A DNA stretch of 64,000 nucleotides, from assembly GCF_003010915.2 (NCBI RefSeq), contig NZ_CP028426.1, positions 2,108,001-2,172,000 on the forward strand, read 5' to 3'. Origin of the DNA: Gulosibacter molinativorax (GTDB lineage Bacteria; Actinomycetota; Actinomycetes; Actinomycetales; Microbacteriaceae). Of the stretch, positions 1 through 8,179 are shown piece by piece. The position numbers were made by a program, and so were the translations under genes. Each line of letters begins with the position of its first letter. The stretch's first letter is position 1. The notes beneath the pieces are model-generated. The model did not search any database. It was not told the origin of the DNA and was given only the letters and a program-made list of their open reading frames with translations.

Positions 1-1
1 G

Positions 2-544
2 GTCATCGGCGGCGGGATGCCCGTGGCCGGGCTCGGCGCACGTCGCGAGATCATGGAGACGCTCGCCCCGAACGGCCCCGTCTACCAGGGTGGCACGCTG
101 AGCGGCAACCCGGTCGCGGTCGCCGCTGGCATCGCGACGCTACGGCTCGCGGATGACGCGGTTTACGCACACATTGATGCTTCGGCCGACCGCGTGATCG
201 GCGCGGTCAAGCGCGAGTTCGATCTCGTCGGCGTGCCGGTTGCCGTGCAGCGCGTGCGCAACCTGTTCTCGTTCGCGATGGGTGACGGCGCGGACCTCGG
301 CTGGTCGGGCGTCGACGAGTTCGGTTCGCCCGCGCCGATCAACGAGGCCGAGGTCAAGCGGCAGGAAGGCTGGCGTTACCCCGCGTTCTTCCACGCGATG
401 CTCGACGCGGGCGTCAACCTCCCGCCGAGCGTGTTCGAGGCGTGGTTCCTGTCGGTCGCACACGACGATGAGGCGCTCGCGCACTTCGAGGCGGCACTCC
501 CAGCCGCGGCCGAGGCAGCCGCCGCGGCGACGCCCGACGCGTAG
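2..544 (+). CDS. hemL: glutamate-1-semialdehyde 2,1-aminomutase, C-terminal part
   Basis: This is the C-terminal 180 residues of a PLP enzyme that converts glutamate-1-semialdehyde to 5-aminolevulinate in tetrapyrrole synthesis. The visible start, VIGGGMPVAGLGARREIM, is the stretch that follows the catalytic PLP lysine in HemL, so that lysine lies just outside the window. The segments QGGTLSGNPVAVAAG and PPSVFEAWFLSVAHDDE are also typical of HemL. The end is intact, with an Ala-rich tail and a TAG stop. The gene is convergent with arsC and separated from it by a perfect hairpin that can end transcription from both sides. Confidence 0.93.
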   Translation, partial: VIGGGMPVAGLGARREIMETLAPNGPVYQGGTLSGNPVAVAAGIATLRLADDAVYAHIDASADRVIGAVKREFDLVGVPVAVQRVRNLFSFAMGDGADLGWSGVDEFGSPAPINEAEVKRQEGWRYPAFFHAMLDAGVNLPPSVFEAWFLSVAHDDEALAHFEAALPAAAEAAAAATPDA

Positions 545-556
545 CCCCCGCGAACA

Positions 557-622
557 ATAGGACGCACGCGAGCGGGATGCGCACCCGAATTGGGTTGCGC
601 ATCCCGCTGACGTGCGTCCTAA
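557..622. repeat. 65-bp palindromic repeat, copy A (bidirectional terminator position)
   Basis: The element begins with ATAGGACGCA and ends with TGCGTCCTAA. Its inner arms also pair (AGCGGGATGCGCACCC with GGTTGCGCATCCCGCT), so nearly the whole element folds into one hairpin with a short AT loop. It sits between the convergent genes hemL and arsC. The same 10-bp termini occur at four other places in the window (43107, 45436, 51223, 53842) at the same 65-66-bp spacing, but with different centres. Confidence 0.85.
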
Positions 623-641
623 GCGTGAGGCACGCTCGGCC

Positions 642-1409
642 TTAGATCGACTCGGCATCCTTCAACGGCTTCGGCTCATCGGCCTGCCACTTCGCGCGGA
701 TGTCTTCCCACAGCCCCTCGACGCGCAGCTTGACGTCGTTGAACACGCGCTCGACGTTCGCCCGCGTCACGTCGCTCGGAATCTGCATGTCCCACTCGAA
801 GAACGTCTGCCCCGGATACGGCGGCAGGTCCTCGTGGCTGTTCATCGATACGACGTAGTCGGCGCCGCGCACGACGTCGTCGGTGAGTGGTTTCGGGAAG
901 AGCAGCTCCGGGTCAGCGCCGCGTTCTTGCAGCAGCTTGACGACTTCCGGGTAGAGGTCTTCGCGAGGCCGCGACCCTGCCGAGCGAACCTCGACCTCAT
1001 CCCCCGCAATCTCGTTGAGCGCCGCCGCCGCGAGCTGCGAACGACCGGCGTTCTCGACGCATACAAACAGTACCTGCGGCTTCGGACGCTGCAGCTTTCC
1101 CGTCGCGTAGGCGAGGGAGCGAAGTCGACTCTCCGCGAAATTCGCCGACAATGAGGCAACGAACTTCTTGATCCGCGCATTGCGGTGCAGCGTCATGTAG
1201 GACTCGTATACGTACCGCTCGACGAGGTCCTGCGAGAAGACCCCGTCGTAGCGGTCGGCGAGGTGCTTAGCGGTTCGTTGCAGCACTCGGTCGTCAGTCT
1301 CATCGATGTCATCGGTGCTCTCGAGCACCTCGTCTTCGCGGGGCTCGAATGCGACGGTCTCGTTAGCAGTCTCGTTGGCGTTCTCAGCTGGTCCGGCGTG
1401 GCGGTTCAT
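642..1409 (-). CDS. arsC: arsenate reductase / low-molecular-weight phosphatase with N-terminal three-helix domain
   Basis: The C-terminal 145 residues are a low-molecular-weight tyrosine phosphatase fold with the CX5R(S/T) loop VCVENAGRSQ (Cys117) and the late Asp-containing region FFEWDMQIPSD. The N-terminal half carries an acidic leader and a helical segment (about residues 40-105, DRVLQRTAKHLADRYDG onward), like the three-helix dimerisation domain found on actinobacterial arsenate reductases. Family knowledge: such enzymes reduce arsenate with mycothiol/mycoredoxin. No other ars genes are adjacent, so a general phosphatase role cannot be excluded. The start is ATG at 1409 with an AGAGGA site about 9 bases upstream. 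Confidence 0.85.
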   Translation of the reverse strand: MNRHAGPAENANETANETVAFEPREDEVLESTDDIDETDDRVLQRTAKHLADRYDGVFSQDLVERYVYESYMTLHRNARIKKFVASLSANFAESRLRSLAYATGKLQRPKPQVLFVCVENAGRSQLAAAALNEIAGDEVEVRSAGSRPREDLYPEVVKLLQERGADPELLFPKPLTDDVVRGADYVVSMNSHEDLPPYPGQTFFEWDMQIPSDVTRANVERVFNDVKLRVEGLWEDIRAKWQADEPKPLKDAESI

Positions 1410-1530
1410 CGGTGAAGTCCTCTCTCGCGCGACTGAAATGTAACTACTGTCCCGAGCATATTCCCCGACTTCTCCGAAAGAACCCGCAATGCCAGCCGAC
1501 TGAAATGCATCCGCACTGAAACGAAGAAAC

Positions 1531-1577
1531 CGGCCGGCGCATCCAAACCCCCGTGTTGGGTAAGGATGCGCCGGCCG
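1531..1577. repeat. inverted repeat upstream of arsC
   Basis: CGGCCGGCGCATCC and GGATGCGCCGGCCG form 14-bp perfect arms around an 18-base loop that itself has a small ACCC/GGGT stem. It lies between the arsC start and the symporter terminator. It has no T-tract and is not part of the other repeat families seen here. It may be an RNA hairpin or a binding site. Confidence 0.6.
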
Positions 1578-1600
1578 AGTCAGTGGGGTGGCCCACTCGG

Positions 1601-1669
1601 AAAAAAGTGCACGCCTGAGCAGAACCGTCGGCGTGTCGCCGCGTGTCGTGCTAAGGCGTGCACTTTTTT
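1601..1669. terminator. long hairpin with A/T tails, repeat family 2 copy 1
   Basis: The outer arms AAAAAAGTGCACGCCT and AGGCGTGCACTTTTTT are perfect and extend inward with one mismatch. On the minus strand it ends in TTTTTT, just after the symporter stop, as an intrinsic terminator should. The apex carries two GCGTGTCG units. A hairpin with the same GTGCACG core and the same two GCGTGTCG units is found at 5146-5216. Confidence 0.85.
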
Positions 1670-1690
1670 CTAGGTGTTTTCGGGAGTGGC

Positions 1691-3148
1691 CTACGTGGCG
1701 CGCACCGCCCCTTGACCAACCACATCCGCGTCGTGTCGCTCGTGCCCCTCCATGAACGCGTCGATCTCGGATGCGCTGGCCCGCAGCTTCGGGTCATGGT
1801 CGAGATAGTGCTTGGTCTCGCGGGCGATGAGTCCCGACAGCACGAGCAGGCCGATGAGGTTCGGCAGCGCCATGAGCCCGTTCATGATGTCCGCGAAGGT
1901 CCACACGAGCGCGAGCGGCACCGTGCATCCGATAAACACGACCAGGGTGAAGACAATGCGGTAGACCGGCACGCCCTTCACACCGAACAGCCGCTCCATG
2001 CAGCGCTCGCCGTAGTAGGCCCAGCCGAGGATGGTCGAGAACGCGAAGAACGCAATCGACAGCGCAACGATGATGTTGCCGAAGTCGCCGAGCGTCGTGG
2101 CGAACGCGTGCGAGGTCATGAGGCCGGCCTCGCCGTTCGCGTTGCCGGTCTCCCAGACACCCGTCGCGACAATCGTGAGGCCGGTGAAGGTCACGACGAT
2201 GATCGTGTCGATGAACGTCTGCGTCATCGAGACGAGGCCCTGGCGAACGGGATGCGTCGTCTTCGCCGCGGCCGCCGCGATCGCCGCCGAGCCCATGCCC
2301 GATTCGTTCGAGAAGATGCCGCGCGCGACACCCATCTGCAGCACGAGCATGATGGCCGAGCCGGTAAACCCGCCCGCCACCGCATCCGTGCCGGAGAACG
2401 CCATCGTAAAGACCTGCGCGAGCGCACCCGGCAGCGCCGGACCGTTCGCGATCAGCACGACCATGCCGAACACGATGTAGAGGACGATCATGGCGGGCAC
2501 GAACGCGGCCGTGACCTTACCGATCGACTTGATGCCGCCGAGCAGCACGAGCCCGATCAGGATGGTGAGCACGATCCCGGTGACCCACGGCGAGATGTTG
2601 AACGCGCCCTCGAGCTGGGTCGCGACCGCGTTGCCCTGCGTCATGTTGCCGATCCCGAAGCTCGCGAACACGGCGAACACCGCGAACCAGATCGCGAGGA
2701 ACCTACCGAACTTCCCCTTAATACCCCGCTCGAGGTAGTACTGCGGTCCGCCCGACTTGTCGCCGTTCGCATCTGTCTTGCGGAAGCGCACTCCGAGGAA
2801 CGCCTCGGCATACTTCGAGGCCATACCGAACAAGCCGGTGACCCACATCCAGAACAGCGCGCCCGGCCCGCCAATCGCGATCGCGGTGGCGACACCGACG
2901 ATATTGCCGACGCCGACCGTCGCGGCAAGCGCGGTCGTCAGCGCCTGGTACTGCGAGATGTCGCCGCCCTCGGTGTCGTCGTTGCGGCGGATGAGCCCGA
3001 GGTTGAGCGCCGGGCCCAGCTTCCGGAATTGGATGAAGCGCAGTCGGATGGTCAGGAAGATGCCCGTGCCGAGCAGCAGCGGGATGAGCAACCACGGCCC
3101 CCATACAAAGCCACTGATCGCATCAAGAATCTTTTGAAGCTGGTCCAT
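1691..3148 (-). CDS. amino acid carrier protein, alanine/glycine:cation symporter (AGCS) family
   Basis: The 485-residue protein has about 10-11 hydrophobic segments and the AGCS hallmarks: an N-terminal GPWLLIPLLLGTGIFLTIRL, the LAATVGVGNIVGVATAIAIGGPGALFWMW block near residues 75-105, and QGLVSMTQTFIDTIIVVT. Members import alanine or glycine with Na+ or H+ across the cytoplasmic membrane. The C-terminal 40 residues are cytosolic and charged. The gene ends in a strong terminator at 1601-1669. The ribosome site before ATG 3148 is weak. The exact substrate is not determined by the sequence. Confidence 0.92.
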   Translation of the reverse strand: MDQLQKILDAISGFVWGPWLLIPLLLGTGIFLTIRLRFIQFRKLGPALNLGLIRRNDDTEGGDISQYQALTTALAATVGVGNIVGVATAIAIGGPGALFWMWVTGLFGMASKYAEAFLGVRFRKTDANGDKSGGPQYYLERGIKGKFGRFLAIWFAVFAVFASFGIGNMTQGNAVATQLEGAFNISPWVTGIVLTILIGLVLLGGIKSIGKVTAAFVPAMIVLYIVFGMVVLIANGPALPGALAQVFTMAFSGTDAVAGGFTGSAIMLVLQMGVARGIFSNESGMGSAAIAAAAAKTTHPVRQGLVSMTQTFIDTIIVVTFTGLTIVATGVWETGNANGEAGLMTSHAFATTLGDFGNIIVALSIAFFAFSTILGWAYYGERCMERLFGVKGVPVYRIVFTLVVFIGCTVPLALVWTFADIMNGLMALPNLIGLLVLSGLIARETKHYLDHDPKLRASASEIDAFMEGHERHDADVVGQGAVRAT

Positions 3149-3338
3149 GGCAAGAACTTAGTGCGCGGTTGCGCTGTCACACAAATTCCCTGCGCGCACC
3201 TCACAAGTCACGACGGGCCCGATTCGGGCAGGCCACAGGCGGTCGTTACGATGAGTGCGGCCCGTCGCACCCATACTCGTGACTTTCGAATTGCATCCTT
3301 CCCGCGCGTCGGCCCGAACTAGAGGAGCCCAACCGCTC

Positions 3339-5024
3339 ATGGCTGTGCCGCGCCGCGACCCGACCGAGAACACGAAACGCACGCGAGGCATCCTTGGCCT
3401 CACTGCGGCCATCGCGGCTGTCGGCATTATTCTCGTCGCAATCGCGTTCCCCGACGACGAGCAGACCGCCACGCTCCCGACGACCTCCACGCCCGTGCCC
3501 TCGCATCCTCAGGATGTTGAGGAATCGTGGCAGGCGGACCCTGCCGATTCGGTGCTCGCGCCCGGCTTCGATCCGTATCCGCCGACCTTTAAACTCCCCG
3601 ACGCGACGACGCTGACCGGGGATGCGATCAGCGCGTCCCTGAAGCTCGAGCAGGATGCGACACCATTCGGCGGCACGGTCGGGTTCAGTTTCGAGGGCGC
3701 GGACCTCGCGTCGCCGATGTGGGATCCCGACAATTCCAATCTCAACGAGATGCTCGCCGCGGTCGAAAACCCGGTGATCCGCTTCGGCGGGCTCAAGGGT
3801 GACCGTAGGGTGTGGTGGACCTCGGCGAACGAGCCCGCGCCTTCGTGGGCTGAAGCGACCGTGACACCCACGGATCTCGAGAACGTCGCAGCCGTCGCCG
3901 ACGAGGTGGATGCATCGGTCACCCTGGTCGTGAGCCTCGCACGATACGACCCCGACCGCGCCGCCGACATGGCCGCCCACGCCCGCGCAATCTTCGGCGA
4001 CCGGCTGCTCGCGATCACGATCGGCAATGAGCCGAACGGCTACTTCCTCGAGGGGGAGCCGGACCGCTCCGTGCGCGATAAGACATGGGACACCAACGCC
4101 TATCAGGATGGGCTCGAGGAGTATGCGGCCGCGATCGAGTCCGCCTCCCCCGGCACCCCGATTTCAGGGCCGGGCGCGTATGACGCGACGTGGTGGCGCG
4201 CGTTCGCGGATTCTTCGGTCGCGAACCAGACGGCCATGTCGATGCACTGGTATCCGCTGTGGGACTGCTCAGGGCCCGCATCCTCAACCGCGAACCCGAC
4301 GCTCGAGGACCTCACCTCGCCCAAGCTGCGCGAGAGCGCGCGAAACATCGTCGGGATGGGCGCGGAGACCGCTGAGCAGTATGACCTGCCGCTGTGGATC
4401 GAGGAGACCGGGCCGACCTCGTGCTCGGGCGGCAACGAGACCTCGCGCACCCACGCGCAGTCGCTCTGGACCACCGACTACGTGCTGACCGCAGCCGAGC
4501 TTGGCGCCGAACGCATCGCGTTCCACTCGACGCTCGCGGCCTGCGAGGGCGGGGCTCCCATGAGCCCAATCTGCGCGACCGGGACGTACTCCGACCCAGG
4601 CACGATCGTCCAGGGCCGCACGAGCTACCTCGCGCTGATGCAGCTGAGCTGGATCCCGGATGGCAACATGCTCACACCGACCGTGAGTGGGGACGGCACG
4701 GTCATGGTCCACGGGGTATTCGGCGCGGATGGGTCGCTCACGCTGGTCGTGTCCGATCTGCGTGATCCTGCCTCGGGTGCCGAGGCCCTGCCGGTGACGG
4801 TTTCGGCGCCTTCGGGCCTCGGGGCGGATGCGCCGGGCAGCTGGTCTCCCGCGTCGGGTTCGCTGCTCACCGGGGAGTCGCTGGCCGCGCAGGAGAGCTC
4901 GCTGACTGCGCTCGTGCCGGTTGAGCCGAGGCTGGCGGCGCTGTCGCTGTCGGCAGCGGAGCCGCTCACGATCGCGACCCAGCCCGGCTCCACCACGATG
5001 CTGGTCCTGAAGCCAAACAGCTAG
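3339..5024 (+). CDS. membrane-anchored glycoside hydrolase, clan GH-A, GH79-like
   Basis: The start is ATG 3339, preceded by AGAGGAG 11 bases upstream; an in-frame ATG at 3255 lacks such a site and would bury the anchor. Residues 1-18 are basic and 19-37 form a single membrane segment, so the enzyme is an extracytoplasmic type II protein. The catalytic region shows clan GH-A geometry: ITIGNEPNGYF (acid/base Glu231) and LWIEETGPTSC (nucleophile Glu355 or 356), separated by about 125 residues, followed by a C-terminal beta-rich domain. It resembles GH79 beta-glucuronidase/heparanase-type proteins. The substrate is unknown. It is divergent from the AGCS symporter, with no obvious functional partner. 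Confidence 0.7.
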   Translation: MAVPRRDPTENTKRTRGILGLTAAIAAVGIILVAIAFPDDEQTATLPTTSTPVPSHPQDVEESWQADPADSVLAPGFDPYPPTFKLPDATTLTGDAISASLKLEQDATPFGGTVGFSFEGADLASPMWDPDNSNLNEMLAAVENPVIRFGGLKGDRRVWWTSANEPAPSWAEATVTPTDLENVAAVADEVDASVTLVVSLARYDPDRAADMAAHARAIFGDRLLAITIGNEPNGYFLEGEPDRSVRDKTWDTNAYQDGLEEYAAAIESASPGTPISGPGAYDATWWRAFADSSVANQTAMSMHWYPLWDCSGPASSTANPTLEDLTSPKLRESARNIVGMGAETAEQYDLPLWIEETGPTSCSGGNETSRTHAQSLWTTDYVLTAAELGAERIAFHSTLAACEGGAPMSPICATGTYSDPGTIVQGRTSYLALMQLSWIPDGNMLTPTVSGDGTVMVHGVFGADGSLTLVVSDLRDPASGAEALPVTVSAPSGLGADAPGSWSPASGSLLTGESLAAQESSLTALVPVEPRLAALSLSAAEPLTIATQPGSTTMLVLKPNS

Positions 5025-5048
5025 GCTGCGCATCCGCCTACCTACCTG

Positions 5049-5146
5049 CGCCTGTCTCTGCCCCTGCCCCTGCCCTGCCCCTGCCCCTGTCCCTGTCCCT
5101 GTCCCTGTCCCTGCGCCACGCCACGCCACGCCACGCCACGCCCACG
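5049..5146. repeat. short tandem repeats (CCCTGY)n then (CCACG)n
   Basis: Immediately after the glycoside hydrolase, a run of CCCTGC/CCCTGT hexamers (about ten units) passes into about six CCACG pentamers. No gene covers it. Slipped-strand length change would be expected here. It directly abuts the hairpin at 5146. Confidence 0.85.
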
Positions 5147-5216
5147 AAAATTGTGCACGTATGAGCAGTGCCCACGGCGTGTCGGGGGCGTGTCGCACTC
5201 ATGCGTGCACAATTTT
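5146..5216. terminator. long hairpin, repeat family 2 copy 2
   Basis: The arms GAAAATTGTGCACGTATGAG and CTCATGCGTGCACAATTTTC pair with one mismatch in 20. The apex contains GGCGTGTCG and GGGCGTGTCG, as in the hairpin at 1601-1669. It lies between the convergent glycoside hydrolase and FAA hydrolase genes and has T-tracts on both strands, so it should terminate both. Confidence 0.85.
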
Positions 5217-5234
5217 CTTCGGGGGTGAGGGAGG

Positions 5235-6089
5235 TTAGGCCGAGTCCTCGGCGACGACGACGTTGCGCAGCGAGCCGAGGCCCTCGATCGAGGTCTCGAC
5301 GACGTCGCCGGGCTGCAGGAACACGCCCTTCGGCGCTCCGATTCCGGACGGCGTGCCCGTCGCGATGATGTCGCCCGGGTAGAGCGTCATGACGGTCGTG
5401 AGCTCCGCGATCTGGTCGTAGATGTCGTAGATCATGTCGTCGGTGAGCCCGTTCTGCCGCTCCTCGCCATTCACGGTCAGGCGGATGCGCAGATTGTGCG
5501 GGTCTTCGACCTCGTCGGCGGTCGTGAGCCACGGCCCGATCGGCCCGTGCGTATCGAACGACTTCCCGAGGGTGAACGTCGGCGAGCGCTTCTGCAACCA
5601 GTCGCGCACCGAGAAGTCGTTCGTGACGAGATAGCCGCCGATCACCGACGCCGCGTCGTCGCGCGAAACGTGCTTGCACTCGCGCCCGATCACGACCCCA
5701 AGCTCCGCCTCGTAGTCGAGTTTGTCCGAAACCTCCGGCCGCACCACGTCCCCGCTCGGGGCGTTGATGCACGACACCTGCTTGTTGAACCAGAACTGGT
5801 TCTTCGGGGTCGGGATGCCGTCGGCCGCGGCCTCCTTCGTGTGCTCGGCATAGTTCATGCCGATCGCCAGGTACTTCTGCGGGGCGTCGATCGGCGCGAG
5901 CAGCTCCACGTCCGACAGCGCGATCGCGTCACCCTCGAACGCGGCGATCTCGGCCGCGCGCTCCGGCAGCGAAGGCAGAACCGCGCGCACAGAGTCGCCG
6001 ACGAGTTCCGTCACGTCCACGATCACGTCGCCGTCGACGCGACCGACGCGAGCCGGCCCCGCATCCTGCCGAAAACGAGCAAGCTTCAT
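5235..6089 (-). CDS. fumarylacetoacetate (FAA) hydrolase family protein
   Basis: The start is ATG 6089 (MKLARFRQD), with GAGAGGAA upstream; the longer frame above it is repeat-derived. The 284 residues match the usual FAH fold length. The metal-binding region DYEAELGVVIGREC and the closing TGTPSGIG motif are present, as are YAEHTKEA and NDFSVRDWLQ. Family members cleave or hydrate acylpyruvates and 2-oxo acids at the end of aromatic or sugar-acid degradation. It is the last gene of a minus-strand run with the NTF2-like and FAD monooxygenase genes, which fits a role after ring opening. The actual substrate is not known. Confidence 0.88.
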   Translation of the reverse strand: MKLARFRQDAGPARVGRVDGDVIVDVTELVGDSVRAVLPSLPERAAEIAAFEGDAIALSDVELLAPIDAPQKYLAIGMNYAEHTKEAAADGIPTPKNQFWFNKQVSCINAPSGDVVRPEVSDKLDYEAELGVVIGRECKHVSRDDAASVIGGYLVTNDFSVRDWLQKRSPTFTLGKSFDTHGPIGPWLTTADEVEDPHNLRIRLTVNGEERQNGLTDDMIYDIYDQIAELTTVMTLYPGDIIATGTPSGIGAPKGVFLQPGDVVETSIEGLGSLRNVVVAEDSA

Positions 6090-6124
6090 CGTTCCATTCC
6101 TCTCTCTTAGTGTCCCTTGTCGGC

Positions 6125-6736
6125 TCAGTTGTCGGATGCGCCGGGTCTGTCGGATGCGCCGGGTCTGTCGGATGCTCCGGGTCCGTCGGATGCGCCAGCC
6201 GCCGCGGCCTTCTCCGAGGGCAGATCCCCCCAGACCTTTTCGCCGAATGGCGTGAGCTGGAAGCTCACGAACTGCCACCGCGCATCCTCACCCCGGTGGA
6301 GCACCTGCGCGACCATGCCCTCGACGATGCGCTCGCTCCCATCCGGATTGCCGAGCCGATTGCGGATCGAGCCGGTGACGAGCACGACATCCGGGGCGAG
6401 CGAGGTGATCGTCAGCTCGCCGCGCTGAATCTCGCGATAGGCCTGCCGCGTGCGTGTGTGCTCGAGCAGCATCTCTTTCGTGTGGCGCACGCCGGGGGCG
6501 TGGATGTGCACGAGCGACTCGTCGTAGATTTCCGCGAGCGCCGCGATGTCGACGGCCATCAGGGCGCGGATGCGCGCGGCCTCGACCGCCTCGATCTCGC
6601 GCCGGAGCGCGGGGTCGGCAGGCGCGACCTGGCTCGCGGCCTCGACTGACCCTGCCGGGTTCACGGCCTCGGCTGGCCCGGCCTGGCTCGCGGTCTCGAC
6701 CGGCCCGGCGTGCTGCTCAGAGTTAGCGGACTGCAT
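6125..6736 (-). CDS. NTF2-like (SnoaL/DUF4440-type) protein with repetitive ends
   Basis: The core, residues about 42-180 (LRREIEAVEAARIRALMAVDIAALAEIYDE onward), is a cone-shaped NTF2-like domain of the kind found in small-molecule isomerases, hydrolases and accessory subunits. Both ends are low-complexity: an N-terminal run of about ten-residue units (GPVETASQA, GPAEAVNPA, GSVEAASQV) and a C-terminal GASDRP repeat. ATG 6736 overlaps the end of the FAD monooxygenase by 14 bases, with GGGAG upstream, so the two are translationally coupled. It probably acts on, or helps with, the same pathway intermediate. No catalytic residue can be assigned. Confidence 0.78.
   Translation of the reverse strand: MQSANSEQHAGPVETASQAGPAEAVNPAGSVEAASQVAPADPALRREIEAVEAARIRALMAVDIAALAEIYDESLVHIHAPGVRHTKEMLLEHTRTRQAYREIQRGELTITSLAPDVVLVTGSIRNRLGNPDGSERIVEGMVAQVLHRGEDARWQFVSFQLTPFGEKVWGDLPSEKAAAAGASDGPGASDRPGASDRPGASDN
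6130..6198. repeat. 18-bp tandem repeat inside the NTF2-like gene
   Basis: The unit TGTCGGATGCGCCGGGTC occurs about four times with few changes. On the minus strand it encodes the repeated GASDRP/GASDGP tail of the NTF2-like protein and runs to its stop codon. Unit length is a multiple of three, so copy-number change would lengthen or shorten the tail without a frameshift. Confidence 0.85.
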
Positions 6737-8018
6737 GCTGATTCTCCCAGGAGTCCTCGGCCTCCCACGTGCGGAAGCCCGTGGTCTCGCCGTCTTCGTA
6801 GCCGGGGCGCGGCTGGCCCGCGAGCCCGTGGTAGTGGCTGAAGATCTTGTCGGCCTCCGCCATCGGCAGCACCTCTTCGATGTCGTCGAAGGGCTGCGCG
6901 TCGGTGCGATCCTGCACGAGCCGGCGAATCACCTCGTAGGCCTCGCCGCGGTTCGCCATGACGAGGCGGTTCACTCCCTCGAGTCGCGCATCCTCGAACT
7001 CCTGCAGCCCGACCTCGGGCGCATTCTGGCTCGCCGCGAGCCGCTCTGCGAGCACGCGACCGTCCACGATCGACTGGCACGCGCCGTTGCCTCCGCGCGG
7101 GTACATCGCGTGGGCGGCGTCGCCGATAAGGACAACCCGGCCGTCGACCCAACGGTCGAGCGGGTCGTGGTCCACGAGCGGATACACGTATACCTCCTTG
7201 GCGTCGCGCAGCATCTGCTGCACGTCGAGGAACGGCAGCTTCGTGTCCTCGAATCGCGGGATGAGATCGTCGACATCGCCGGGGGTGTTCCAGTCTTCGT
7301 ACATCTCCTCGCCCTCGGTCTCGACGACCCAGTTGATGAGCGCCTTACCCGTGCCCTCGTAGTCGAGGTGCAGCGGGTACACGATCATCGAGGCGATGCG
7401 CGGGGCACCGATGTGCAGGATGGTGTGGCTGTCGCGGTACGGGTCCATGACCGTCACGCCGCGATACATGCGAATGCCCGAGAACTTCGGGTCCGACTCG
7501 GTCGGATGCATCTGGGCACGAACCACAGACTTGATGCCATCTGCGCCGATCAGCACGTCGACATCTTCCTCGAAGGTCTCGCCGTCGCGTCGCGCGAGGT
7601 GCAGCTTCACGCCACTGCCGGTGTTCTCGTAGCGCTCCAGTCCAACGCCGAGCTGGATCGCATCCTCGCCGAGCCGCTCGAGCACCGTGCGGTAGAGCAG
7701 CATCTGCAGGTAGCCGCGGTGCACGAAGCGCTGCTCGTGCAGGTAGCCCATGTGCGTGCCGCACTTCTCGGCGTAGATCTCCTGGCCGTGGTTGTTGTAG
7801 AAGATCGAGTCGACGGCCTCGTTCGAGATCTCCTCGAACTGCTCGAGCAGTCCGAGCTCGTCGAGCTCGCGCACGCCGTAGACCTTGATGTCGAGGCCAA
7901 CGCCGAGTGGCTTGATCTCGCGCACCTTCTCATAGATGACCGGGGAGAATCCCTGCTGGTGGAGGCGGAGGGCGGCCGCGAGTCCCGCGGGCCCGGCGCC
8001 AATAATCGCAATCTTCAT
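6723..8018 (-). CDS. class A FAD-dependent aromatic monooxygenase (PhzS-like)
   Basis: The 431-residue flavoprotein begins with the dinucleotide-binding GAGPAGLAAALRL, has the DG motif LIGADGIKSVVR near residue 165 and the GD motif VVLIGDAAHAMYPRGGNGA near residue 300. The PRGGNGACQSIVDG form resembles PhzS and related hydroxylases more than salicylate hydroxylase. Such enzymes use NAD(P)H and O2 to hydroxylate, sometimes with decarboxylation, an activated aromatic or N-heterocyclic acid in the cytosol. It is first in the minus-strand arm (monooxygenase, NTF2-like, FAA hydrolase) and divergent from the amidohydrolase. The substrate is not identified. Confidence 0.85.
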   Translation of the reverse strand: MKIAIIGAGPAGLAAALRLHQQGFSPVIYEKVREIKPLGVGLDIKVYGVRELDELGLLEQFEEISNEAVDSIFYNNHGQEIYAEKCGTHMGYLHEQRFVHRGYLQMLLYRTVLERLGEDAIQLGVGLERYENTGSGVKLHLARRDGETFEEDVDVLIGADGIKSVVRAQMHPTESDPKFSGIRMYRGVTVMDPYRDSHTILHIGAPRIASMIVYPLHLDYEGTGKALINWVVETEGEEMYEDWNTPGDVDDLIPRFEDTKLPFLDVQQMLRDAKEVYVYPLVDHDPLDRWVDGRVVLIGDAAHAMYPRGGNGACQSIVDGRVLAERLAASQNAPEVGLQEFEDARLEGVNRLVMANRGEAYEVIRRLVQDRTDAQPFDDIEEVLPMAEADKIFSHYHGLAGQPRPGYEDGETTGFRTWEAEDSWENQHAVR

Positions 8019-8179
8019 GTTCGACTCCTTCGTCGGATGTGGATCAGTTCAATTCAGCGTTGGGCTGATCCTAAATGATTTCCCAAAAAGTGTCATCACT
8101 TGATTTCGTTTAGGATTTCTTGCAGGATGATCGTACCGCGAGCGCGACGGCGCGCTCCGCACCAGAGACTTGGAGTGTC
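8019..8179. promoter_or_regulatory. divergent promoter of catabolic cluster with candidate GntR operator
   Basis: The gap separates the two arms of the cluster. At 8101-8117 the minus strand reads AATCCTAAACGAAATCA; the region just upstream of the gntR gene has AATCCTAATAGAAATCA (15 of 17 identical). A half-match, ATCCTAAATGATTT, lies at 8068-8081. There is also an inverted repeat GGATCAG / CTGATCC (8041-8047 and 8065-8071). I infer that the FCD regulator at 12449 binds here. Confidence 0.55.

Noticed and set aside
557..622. Palindromes as a CRISPR array or integron attC sites
   Set aside because: Copies are dispersed kilobases apart, have no spacers between regular repeats, and lack attC core sites; no cas or integrase gene is present.
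1658..3322. 554-codon plus-strand frame opposite the symporter
   Set aside because: It is a shadow of the GC-rich minus-strand gene; its product is Arg/His/Glu-rich without domains and it crosses two intergenic hairpins' neighbourhood and a promoter.
6090..6278. N-terminal extension of the FAA hydrolase with RRIRQT repeats
   Set aside because: It is the antisense-frame reading of the 18-bp repeat that belongs to the NTF2-like gene; the ATG at 6089 fits the family.
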